The notes under the pieces were generated by a model. It ran no database searches. It saw only the letters and a list, made by a program, of their open reading frames with translations, and was not told the DNA's origin. A program made the translations under genes and the position numbers. A stretch of DNA of 64,000 nucleotides from Casuarina equisetifolia (taxonomy: Eukaryota; Streptophyta; Magnoliopsida; Fagales; Casuarinaceae), in NCBI GenBank assembly GCA_028551475.1, contig CM052361.1, positions 15,379,274 through 15,443,273 on the forward strand. The letters run 5' to 3'. Each line of letters starts with the position of its first letter. Position 1 is the first letter of the stretch. Positions 12,038-22,600 of this stretch are shown in pieces.

Positions 12038-12050
12038 TGGTATCCAGAGC
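12038..12050 (+). promoter_or_regulatory. Primer binding site (initiator Met tRNA type)
   Basis: TGGTATCCAGAGC directly follows the 5' LTR. Plant copia elements prime on the 3' part of initiator methionine tRNA with TGGTATCAGAGC; here one extra C interrupts the match. Its position fixes the LTR end. Confidence 0.85.
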
Positions 12051-12090
12051 ATTCAGCCACCGCCAAATCGATCCTAACTCAATTTTTTTT

Positions 12091-13320
12091 ATGGCCTCTA
12101 CACAGAATGATTTCATCCCCACCTAATCTGCTATACCTGTTCAATTCAGAAATATCACCATGCCGACTTCCTCTGTCAAACTCGAAGGCCCCAATTATTT
12201 GGTGTGGAAAGCATGAATTCTCCCTTATCTTCGAGCCACCAAATTGCTGCCCTTTGTGGACAGATCTCTTGTCCAACCCATGAAATTCACTACCACCACC
12301 AACGATGAAGGCTCCATCATTCAGGTTTCCAATCTGGAATACCTCGAGTGGCTAAAACGAGATCAAACTACGCTCGGATTGCTGCTCAATACCTGCTCTG
12401 ACACCATCGTTAGTCAACTAACGAAATAGGAGACATCTTTTGATGTTTGGAGGGCTCTCACGGTATAATTTACAGCTCAGAGCAGTGCTCGGTCTTCCAG
12501 CCTTCGTCTGCGACTTCAGGCGATCACTAAGGGACACCAATCGGTCTCTGAGTTCCTTCAAGAGATCAATTCCCTCGTTGATGAACTCAGTGGTATGGGT
12601 GAGGTTATTTATGACAATGAATACCTCACCCACCTATTCAAGGGACTCAGAGGCCCCTACGCACTGCTCGCCGCAGCCATTTCAGTCTACACTAGGACGT
12701 TCAGCCTCACTAGAAAAGACTTGCAGGGTCTTCTTCTCACCTAGGAGGCTCAGTTGGAACTGGTGGAGTAGTCCTACTCCTCACCGGTAGCGTTATCCAT
12801 GGCTCAAAATCCATCGGCTTGTCTTCAGGTTGTGGTTCAAACCCACACCCGCACACAGATCCAGCGTCGTACTACTCCTACCGGCGATGCTCATTCCTTC
12901 CCGCCACCCGCTGGAGGCCACTTCTGAACTAACAGTAACAATCACCGCCATCCACGATGCCAAATATGCTGCCGCACTAGACACTAAGCCATCACTTGTC
13001 GGGCCTGCTACACCCAGCCTACCCAGAATGCTAGCCCGACTCACCAGGCCCTTAGTCTAGCCTAATCCGTGCCTAACGGGTCCTATGGGGCCCCTTCTGC
13101 TCCCTCTTCAGAGGCCTACTTTGAAGTGGACTAGTACCCCGATTTTGGGGCCACTAATGATGTGACGCTCGAGCCCATGGGCTCAATCAGTTGTTGCTCT
13201 ACCAAGGTGAAAATGAAGTCACCATAGGTGATGGAATGGGCCTCCCCATCACCCACATCGGTAATTTTCCTAACCTTATGAATTTAAATATTTTCAATCT
13301 TTTAGTTGTTCTAAAAATTT
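12091..13320 (+). pseudogene. Copia gag and protease region, broken
   Basis: The frame opens at ATGGCCTCTACACAG. Boxes typical of copia gag are visible: KLEGPNYLVWKA near 12180, LLLNTCSDTI near 12385, and LRLRLQAITKGHQSVSEFL near 12500. A CX2CX4HX4C zinc knuckle lies near 12955 but has a stop codon inside it. A protease is only faintly recognisable after 13140. Several stops (for example about 12123, 12216 and 12427) prevent translation. Confidence 0.75.
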
Positions 13321-13339
13321 CAAAAAATTTACTTTCGGT

Positions 13340-14300
13340 CTCATAATTTACTAGGGATAATAACTGTGCCTTTATTTTTTACCCTAACTTTTGTGTGGTT
13401 CAACATCTCACTATGGGCCAGACTCTACTACAAGGTCCACTTAGACATGGACTCTACCGCCTTCAACCAAATAAAATGGTGCATAGGCCCTCTACATTTA
13501 GTATTAATATAAATATGTCTGCAAAATAGCATCAACGTCTAGGGCATGTTTCTTCCCCTATTATATCTAAAGTGCTCCAAAATAATAAAATAAAGCTTGA
13601 AGGCTATTTTTGTCAATTATGTGATGCTTGCCAAATTAGCAAAAGCAAGAAACATCCACATCCCCCAACACATAGTATCTCTCGGGGACCACTTGAATTA
13701 ATTCACTTTGATATCTGGAGACCTTTCCCAATATTATCTGATTCTGGAAACAAATATTATATTGCATTTATTGACGATTATTCCAAATTCACGTGGATCT
13801 ATACCTTTCAATCACGGCTTCAATTTTTATCAATTTTTGAAAAAATTTGTTTACTTGTAGAAAATCAATGCAATTCCAAAATAAAATCAATAAAATGTGA
13901 TGGAGCCTCGTAGTTCACATCTCGAGATTTTACAAATCTCCCATCCAACCTGGGCATTTCCCAACACTTATCTAGTCCTTACACTCCATTTCAAAATGGA
14001 TCCGCCGAGCGTAAACATAGACATATCATTGAAACAGGCCTTTCTCTACTTAATGAGGCCCATGTTCCTCTTCATTATTGGGATCTTGCATTTGAAATTG
14101 CGGTCCATATCATTAATAGGCTTCCAAGCCCTGTCATTCAAAATCAATCTCCATGGGATTTAATTTTCCATCAATCCCCTTCTATCCTTCACTTACGGGT
14201 TTTTGGGTGTCTCGTTTATCCCTATTTACGACCATATAATAAACATAAATTACAACCCTGATCTCGACCATATGTCTTTATGGGTTATCCTCTAGGCTAC
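13340..14300 (+). pseudogene. Copia integrase region, broken
   Basis: A zinc-binding segment (FCQLCDACQISKSKKH, about 13610-13660) precedes the catalytic core, which contains HFDIWRPFPILSDSG and then FIDDYSKFTWIY at about 13760-13800. The core reading frame meets a stop at 13912 just after KSIKCDGA. The rest continues in other frames to a PQNG-less region and the LGYKRYRCLC box near 14290. In the family this enzyme inserts the cDNA; here it cannot be made. Confidence 0.8.
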
Positions 14301-14729
14301 AAAAGATATCGATGCCTATGTCTTCAAACAAATAAATATTTTATTGTAGCCGATGCAAATTTTGATGAATCTCAATTTCCATTCAACAACTCTTTTGCAT
14401 CTCGGCACTCCCTAAGTGCCTCATTTATCCCATTACAAATATCATTACCCAATCTATCTAGGCCAAAGGTTCCATGCACAGAACCTCCTACATCACTCCC
14501 GATGGCCTCCTCTAATTCTCTCTCTTTTGACCATATTTCTTTTCCGGTCACATCCTCCCTACCATCTCCTTCTCCTCCTCCCACAACACACCCTATGACA
14601 ACTCGATTAAAAGGTGGGACTATTACCAGGAGGACTTTAACTAGGCAACATACATATGCCTTAACTGCCACCACCAAGGTTCCTAAGTAACCCTCATGCT
14701 TTACAGAGGCTTCTTCCTCTCCTAAATAG

Positions 14730-15560
14730 TGTAAAGTAATGGCAGAAGAATATATTGCCTTAATTAAGAATCAAACATGGGAACTCGTACCACCTTCTGC
14801 GAAGATTATACCCATTGGTTGCAAATGGGTCTATAAAATTAAACTTCGCTCTGATGGCACCCTTAAATGCTACAAAGCTTGCTTAGTAGCGAAAGGTTTT
14901 CATCAACATCCAAGTATCGACTATACTGAGACGTTTAGTCCAGTTGCCAAACCCATTACTATTCGAACTTTTCTCTCAATTGCCTTTAGCAACGACTGGA
15001 AAAATCTTCAACTTGATGTTAAGAATGCATTCTTACATGGTCACCTCGATGAACAAGTCTTTATGAATCAACCTCAGGGCTTTCAAGACCCTCATCACCC
15101 TTACTATGTTTGTCACTTAAAATGCTCCCTTTATGGATTAAAACAGGCTCCACGTGTGTGGAATCAACACCTTACTTAATTTTTATTAAAAATTGGTTTT
15201 TCTCTTTCTTAAGCAAACTCTTCCTTATTTTTTCTTCATACTGCCACCTATAGTGTCTTTATTCTCGTCTATGTTGACGATATATTATTTACTGGCAGTG
15301 CCGATGCTCATCTCCATCATATTTTGGACCAACTTCAACGTGAATTTGATATCAAAGATCTTGGTGATCTTCACTACTTTCTTGGCATAGAGGCTTTACC
15401 AACAAAACATGGTCTTCTTCTTCACCAAGCCAAATTTGCTCAAGATATTCTTCAACGAGCAAGCATGGGAAATGCATGTGCTACATCTACTCCCTGCACT
15501 ACTGGTGCTCCTCTATCTATTAATGATGGGGAACCCTTTCCTGACCTTACTCACTATCGT
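14730..15560 (+). pseudogene. Copia reverse transcriptase, broken
   Basis: An open stretch at 14739-15179 carries NQTWELVPPSAK, CKWVYKIKL, LVAKGFHQ, YTETFSPVAK, LDVKNAFLHG and SLYGLKQAPRVW, all standard copia RT boxes. It ends at a stop after NQHLT. The catalytic YVDDILF box lies in another frame near 15270. The DIKDLGDLHYFLGIE box is in the 15324-15794 frame. At least one frameshift and one stop separate the two halves. Confidence 0.9.
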
Positions 15561-16215
15561 AGTATAGTCGGTGCTCTTCAATACCTTACACTCACACGTC
15601 TAGACATTGCTTATGCTGTCAATACTACATGTCAATACATGCATGCTCTTACAACCACTTATTGGACCTTTGTCAAACGCATTCTCCATTTCCTTACGGA
15701 CACCACTCGTTATAGCGTACATATTACAAAATCTTCTACCACTCAACTCCATGCTTATTCTGATGCCAGCTGGGCTGGTGATTGTGATGATTGAAAATCT
15801 ACTGGTGGATTTTGTATTTATTTAGGTTCCAATCTTATTTCCTAATGTTATCGCAAACAGAAAACAGTTGCTCGATCAAGCACTGAAGTAGAATTCAAAA
15901 GTCTTGCTAATACTGCTACCGAGCTCATCTGGATTGAGGCTCTTCTTCATGATTTTGGCCAAACTACACCTACATCCCCTACCTTATGGTGTGATAACTT
16001 ATCAGCTTTATACCTCTCCACTAATCATGTTTTTCATGCTCGCACTAAACATGTGGAAATTGATTTTCATTTTATCCATGAGCGTATCAAAAATTGTCAA
16101 TTACATATTCAATTTATTTCTTCAGTGGATCAACCCGCTGATATTTTTACAAAAGGCCTTTCTTCATCACGTTTTGCTACTCTCCAAACCAAGTTGACAG
16201 TTCAATGTGACCCAT
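15560..16215 (+). pseudogene. Copia RNase H, broken
   Basis: Visible boxes include YSDASWAGD near 15760, KSTGGFC after a stop at 15792, and VARSSTEVEFK near 15870. WCDNLSALYLS, HARTKHVEIDFHFI and DQPADIFTKGL follow at 15990-16160. All are hallmarks of the copia RNase H and polyprotein end. Stops at 15792 and 15843 and a frame change break it. Confidence 0.9.
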
Positions 16216-16221
16216 CTACTT

Positions 16222-16229
16222 ACGGGGGG
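16222..16229 (+). promoter_or_regulatory. Polypurine tract of the copia element
   Basis: ACGGGGGG directly precedes the 3' LTR. This is the usual second-strand primer site, although short and beginning with a C. Confidence 0.75.
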
Positions 16230-16767
16230 TATTAAAACCCACACCATCGTGCCATGTTCACATGGCCACAGCAGAACCTTTCACTACCAGAATACAACAT
16301 GTGGCTACACTAACCACATTAACCTTGCATCGCAAACATCGCGACCATCGTGATTCTTCAGCGTCACGCCGTCTCCCTCACCGAAAACTTCGAGACGCTC
16401 CAAATGCATCTGGCCAGAATTCAGTCACCAGAAAAGTTTCCTTTTCAAGCACAGAGACAATCGATCATCACCACAATGCAAGATTAGGAAATCAGATCAA
16501 GTCACCAATCATAGCAATACCGAGTTTGGGAAAAATCCCAAAATCGTCCAAGATCTCCTTCAATCGGAATTCATTTCATAGATATGTAACTTGAATCTAA
16601 TTGTTTTATGATTGCTCTTTTCTTTTATTTGTATCTCTATAAATTAGAATCCTTTGTACAGTTTCTATTATCAAAATCAAATTATCTATTTCCTATAGAT
16701 TACATTATTTGGTTCTTGTGATATTCTTGAGAAAAACAAGAAATAATCCAATTCTTGTTTTTCAATT
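16230..16767 (+). repeat. 3' LTR of the copia element
   Basis: It begins TATTAAAACCC and ends TTTTTCAATT like its partner, and is followed by CTAAG, the target duplication. Its length of 538 bp equals that of the 5' LTR. Confidence 0.9.
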
Positions 16768-16772
16768 CTAAG

Positions 16773-19180
16773 CACGTTATAAGTTTCTCTTAAATATTTA
16801 AGTATACATCTGACCATTTTTCAAAAGGTCTTTCCTAGATCTCTCATATATCTACTCAATGCTTGGGAGATGTTTGGCCTTGTACTAACCATCATATATG
16901 TAAGACTTTTAGCTACTCATGCATTATGGATCTTTTGTATTCTCTCATGTTATTGCTCTTAGGACAACTTTTCTTCCATAACTCAAAGTGCCTTGGCAAG
17001 TGGTAGTGTCCTAGGCTTGACATTATGCATATTGAACCTCCTAAAAGTTTTCTTAATGTGATCTTGCTAAGACAACTTGAACATGGAGTTGCCTTTATTT
17101 CTAGAAATTTGCATTAGAAGAATTTTTTAATGAAAACAACATTTTGATTGTAAAATAATAAAAAAATAAAAAAATAAAAAACTCATGTTGAAAGAAAATC
17201 TTTGAGAAGAGTTTTATTAGTTATTGTTTTGATGCGTTAGTTACCTTGGAAAGAAAATGACCACAAATATTTGAGGTCCCACTGATGTATATTAAGTTCC
17301 TTTGTGCCAAAAATAAAAATCGAATATCTTTCATATGGACATAACATGCTTATTATGATATTATGCAAAACCATGTATTAGACATTCTTTATATGTATAT
17401 GGTATATATTGTCAATGGTGCAACTACAAGGCATCAAGGTATCCTTGAACCTTCCTCAAGCCGTGCAGTGCAGGAAAGCAATGAACCCAATGCAAGTAAA
17501 ACTTAAAAAGAAGCTGAGCCTTTGTTTGATGCAACCAAAATAGAACAAGCACTATACACGTTATTCCTACATGAGAAGGTAGGAAATACTCACCCACCGT
17601 AGGCCCAGTGTATGTGAGACTTTGGTCTAAACATTCCATACTATGACCCAATGGACTCGAAATCTGAAGGATTGAGCAGGTATGCTGTCAGAAGATCCAC
17701 CAACCATGCAAAAGACAAAGCAGCGAGTGAGTCTGACTCTACATAACAGAATAAGAAGCTAAGTCAACTAAGGATTAGAGAAGATGCAAACGGGTTTCTC
17801 TGTCTTGTGGAGAAAGAAACCTACCTTATTGTTGACGAAGACAAGTATGGAAGAAGTTACTAGGAAGGACACAACCTTGGAGCACAAGTCTAGAGATCTA
17901 GCCATACAGGGTAGCTTGTAAGCTATGTTTTGTACTATCATAGGCAACAATGGCAGTAAGGATGTATCCTGTGCCCTTTTTAAATACAAGGGCACTCCTT
18001 TTGAAAATCATCATCCACTAGTGAAGTAATACACTCACTTAAGAGTTGCCTATTACATCTATGTGCAATCCTAATACACATCACAACCATTACCCAACTT
18101 ATCAACTTTCTCTTATATAAGTGCTAAAATAGTATGCTAGTCATGTTCTTATAAGTTGCTCTGCACTAAAGCCTCAAGTACACACAGTATGTTTTTAAAG
18201 ATGTTCTGCACTAACCACAAGTATATCTTACATCTTTGGACAAAATATGCTACAGGAAATCATGATTTTAAAACGTTTGATGTCAACCATTCCCGGAAAC
18301 AAAATGTATAGTTTAACTCGAATGAATTATGTGGCATATCATCGTTTTACAACAGAAAAGATTGTCATATCAAGGGTCCGACACTTTCAGCTAAAATTGG
18401 GGGGAAACACTTTTTTAAAAAAAAAAAATTGAGGGAAAACATGTTTAGGCAAAAGAAGAAACCATGCCCTATGTGCTATAGTCACCGACAGAAAACCTAG
18501 GAAAAGATTGACTCAGAGAACCAAATCTATAGAAGTGAAAATGATCCCAACAACTTCAAATCGAACCGATTAAAAAGGAGAGTCTTTTACGAGCAAGATA
18601 GAGAGAAAAAAAAGGACATACACATCATGCAAAAGACCTTTAACTTGGTTTTATTTTTTGATTTACGTTACTAAACATTTTATGTGTATTTATTAGTATC
18701 TTACTCCATGTGCTACATTATCAATTTTTTGTTGGAAGAGACAATTTTAATTTTTGAAATTAGAGTTTACGTAAAGAAATCTTAAGTTTTAAATCATAGG
18801 GTTTCTGTTTTTGTTATAAAATTAAACATGGAAACAATGTTCGCACATTGATTCTATTCGTGTCGTAAGCTTGGATAAAGCAAGTGAGTATTGCCGTGAG
18901 ATATTTCCCAAGTGTGGAAAAATCAAAGTTGTATAAGAGAATGTTGGTAATTTGATAATATTATTAGTGAGAAAAGCTACCTTATTAGTTTGATTAAGTG
19001 AGTGGATGTGGTTTCAAGAATAAACTTGACCCAAACCACTTATACTTGTCGAATACCCATCATAGTAGGTAGTCACTACATCATCTGGGCTAGGTAATAA
19101 AGATAATGTTAAAAATAATTGTTTGAAGACTATTAATCCATGTAGTAACTAAAAGATAAAACCGAAAGTGGCTCAAAAAT
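16773..19180. other. Intergenic, no gene recognised
   Basis: The sequence from the copia element to the DHHC gene promoter is AT-rich. Two minus-strand frames of 75 codons (17424-17651, 17768-17995) show no family I recognise. A weak TATA-like TTTAAAAAGGGC lies near 17977 on the minus strand, so an unrecognised transcript or LTR relic is possible. Confidence 0.4.
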
Positions 19181-19400
19181 GATTTTAATTATCGTTCAAC
19201 CACGCAGAGCAAGTTGTTTCTTTTCTTTTTCAAATCTGTCTACAAAAAAAAAAGGGTTAGACCCAAATATTTATGGACAAAAAGGTAGATCCGTTCTGAT
19301 TTTGGAGAGAATCAGATTAAAAGAGAGAAATGATATAGAACACTCTTCAAAACGCGCAGCTCTGGAAAGATCAATGGGGGTACCATTAGCGGAGCGGGAA

Positions 19401-19462
19401 GGCCCACCCAACCTTCAACATACGAATGTCGAAGGATTCTTAGATATTAAGAGGCAGGCCCA
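19401..19462 (+). promoter_or_regulatory. Two site-II-like GGCCCA elements upstream of the DHHC gene
   Basis: GGCCCA occurs at 19401-19406 and 19457-19462, about 300 and 240 bp before the start codon. The complementary TGGGCC is a site II element, often bound by TCP factors in promoters of constitutively expressed plant genes. The surrounding 19370-19600 is more GC-rich than its flanks, as expected of a proximal promoter or 5' UTR. Confidence 0.4.
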
Positions 19463-19697
19463 ACTGGGGCTGAAGGAGTTCCAGTCTGGGGCCTCCGTCC
19501 CCGCCTTCCCCAGATTTTATAATCCGCTTCTTCCGAGAACTGCCGGCGAAAGTTCTTCGCTCCGAGTCATTGGTCTGCTCACCTTCTCGCTCTCTCTTTA
19601 AAATCTCCGTTTGTCAACGGCTTAAGGTCCGTTGCGAATTAGAAGGACGATGCAATTTAACACTGATCTACTCTGAATCTCTTCCGGAAGCATATGA

Positions 19698-22600
19698 ATG
19701 GCTGACTTGGCCGAGGTTTGTTCCAACTTTTTATTCTCTCTTACTTTCCGTTTTCTACTTCTTTGATTGACGTTGGGCTTTCTTATCTCTCAACTTTTGG
19801 GCTTTTCATGGCATTTTTATGTTCCTGTGATTGTTTTTCTATTTTCTTTTTACTGCTTTCTTTATTTTTCTTCCTAGTATCACAGGCTGGACATATAAGT
19901 GAGAAATTCAGTTCATATTTATATCTGCTGTTTCTAAACGGATAGAAGAGATGCCCTTTTTATTGCGCGACTTCTTTTTAATCCTCTTATTATTTGAATT
20001 AAATGATGATCGGTTCCTTGGGAATGATTTCTGGTAGTTATTGCTATCACTAGGAGACAGGTAGCTTGTTTCTCTTTATCACTTTCTTTTTTTTTTCTAA
20101 AGATTGTAATTAGGGGTTCAATGTTGCTCCTGCATTAAGTTTCTCAGTGGTAGGAAATAGTTACCGTTGATTGCAGCTCTCTTTGTCTCGGATAATTTAA
20201 TTTTCTTTTTCTCTTATGCAAGCGCCAATCAAGAGTCAAGGGAAATACATTGAAATGATTTGAAGAAAAAGAGAAGTTAAAAACAAGCAAACGGTTAGCA
20301 TGAATTGGATTGAAGTGGATTGAACACTTCATATCGAGAAGTGGATTGAACGCATAAATCCATGCGGTATTTAGGAAAGAGAGATGGCCAATCCTTTGGG
20401 TTTAGGAAATTTCAGTGTTAGCATGAATTTTTTGTTCTTCAAACTCCTAAATGGCTGGATGATTGTGACTGGTTGTTACACTACCGCATCATTGTTTGAT
20501 AGCTTGCACCTATTGGACTTTAGAGGCTAGTGTGAGAGTGGTTATGTGTTATTTGTGATCATCGTTCTCCTGCATGTATTGTGTTTGAGTTTGCTCCACT
20601 TTTCTTGGCATTTCACGAAGAATCTTACCAACCAGAATAAGAGATGGAGGTTGCGCTATTTGCACTGCCTCTGTCAGTATGAGGTGGAGCATGTGATTGT
20701 TGGCATTATTTCTCTCCTGCCATTAATCCATTCCAAAGTCAGGTATAGAAGTGCAATTTCTAAGGACCTTTGTCCTTGAACCTCTTTTGCAATGACTCCT
20801 AAGCTTTACAAGTGATTAGAGAGAAAGAGGAAAGCAATGAGCTAACTTCCCTTCTGCAAAACCTTAAACTTGACTTAAGTAGAACGGAGAAATCAAAACT
20901 TAATTCGCGTGGGATTGAATAATGTGATTGAGGATGATTCAACAGATTTCTAAGCCATTTCCACATATAATCAAACGGTTTTGCTGCCTGGGTAAGCTCA
21001 CATGTTTATTGGTGCAGGCCAAATTTCAGTGTTATTATGTCTATATTGAACTTATTTTATGCTTTACCAGTAACAAGCCTGGAAGTCTCATTGGTTGTTC
21101 ACAAAATGAATGAAGCATGACCAATGGTGGTATACATATGACTTTAGGTGATCTTTTTTTGTGCATTGCCATTACAATCTTAAAACATTTTGTTGCTAAC
21201 AGAAGGATCACATTATAGGAGATTATTATAAGAACAGTTGGTGACGATCATGCGGCAACATGCTGGGGATGCGGATTACGTCTCCTTCTTCCATCAAACT
21301 CACTTATTTTCAAGTGTGGCTGGTGTGGGGCCATAACAAATCAAAAACTGCGGAAATATGGAAGCAAGTCCTCTTGGTGGAGACGCCTGCGTGATCGATG
21401 CTTTCTTTGTGTCCTCCTTGTGTTTATGATCTTTTTGATATGTAAGTCAGTCTATCTCCTTGAACAGAAATTTGGTAACCCATTTTGCTCTTAGTGATAT
21501 GTAAGTCAATATGGTTGAGATGGTTTTCTGCCTTCACTTCCTTGCCCTTGTTTCTTTGTCAGCTCATAACCAGGTATTAAATCAGTTTCACTCCCTGGGA
21601 CCATCTGTGCCAGTCAATATTTGTAGCATAATGTCAGCCTTTCTTACATCAAGACCAAATTAATTTGATTTAGTTATTATACTAAGTCAGAGTGGGAATT
21701 AAATTAAAGGCTGTAGAAATTCATTGTTCTCAAACTTAACATTTAGGTGATATAGTTATTTCCTGAAACTGATGATTTTGAATAATTTGGTGGCTACATA
21801 AAGATGTACATGTTCAGACACAAAAAGAAAAAGGAAATTGTATAGAACTCTTCCTAATACGGATGTTAGTAGCTTAAACAAATATAAAGAATATGCATTG
21901 CTTGGTAACAATGCTGCTAAAGGCCCTTGTGATCCAAGTATGCTGTTTGTGAGCTTAATACTTTCCAACAACATGACTGGGGAGGCAAATATCTGGTGTT
22001 AGCCCGTGAGAATATCAATTAGTCAGGAGTACAGCAGATGTTATTTGTTGAAATCGGTAGCATAACAGAAGTCAATTTGGCAATAAACCTCATCAGTATT
22101 TTTCCACCTGTACTTCACACAAGGTAAGCATTATATTCAAAGGGAAAACAGACTATGCATAGACACAAGGCTATGTCTCAGCATTGAAAGGACAATATAT
22201 GAAGCTAGGATGATGGGAGCTAGCGTACACAAGGAACCTGCCAACCAAGAGAGATGACAGAGATTACTCCAGCATCTCCTTGGAACTCCCCAGGACCTCT
22301 CAAACTATTTATGTCCCTAAAATAAATGAAGGCTAGGGAGGTTGTTTGTTCTAAACCTAACACAAAACCTCATATCGTGAATTGTATAACAAACATGTTT
22401 GTCTTGACCATGATGGACCCTTTTGTCGCTCTCTCTCTTTTTTTTTTTTTTTGCCCCCTCTCTTTCTTCCTATAAAGCACTTGACAGCAGTATATACAAG
22501 CTATGAAGGAACTTGGTTTTAAACCTGTGAGACATCTTGCAACATTTTCCTCACAAGTTCTTTGGAGTTGCAAAATGTTTTAAAAAGATGGCGGTGTATT

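Larger units (their letters stand above)
11495..16772 (+). mobile_element. Ty1/copia LTR retrotransposon with target-site duplication
   Basis: The element spans 11500-16767 and is flanked by the 5-bp direct repeat CTAAG at 11495-11499 and 16768-16772. It has two LTRs of identical length (538 bp), a primer binding site, gag, integrase, reverse transcriptase and RNase H in copia order, and a polypurine tract. By hand I count about 51 substitutions and no gaps between the LTRs, about 43 of them transitions. That is the pattern of old, methylated plant DNA. Multiple stops and frameshifts in every domain make it unable to move by itself. Insertion is recent enough for the target duplication to survive. 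Confidence 0.9.

Noticed and set aside
14372..14677. 101-codon minus-strand frame
   Set aside because: Antisense shadow of the copia integrase-RT linker.
19179..19601. 140-codon plus-strand frame upstream of the DHHC gene
   Set aside because: It overlaps the GC-richer promoter and probable 5' UTR, matches no family, and has no splice relation to the downstream exons.
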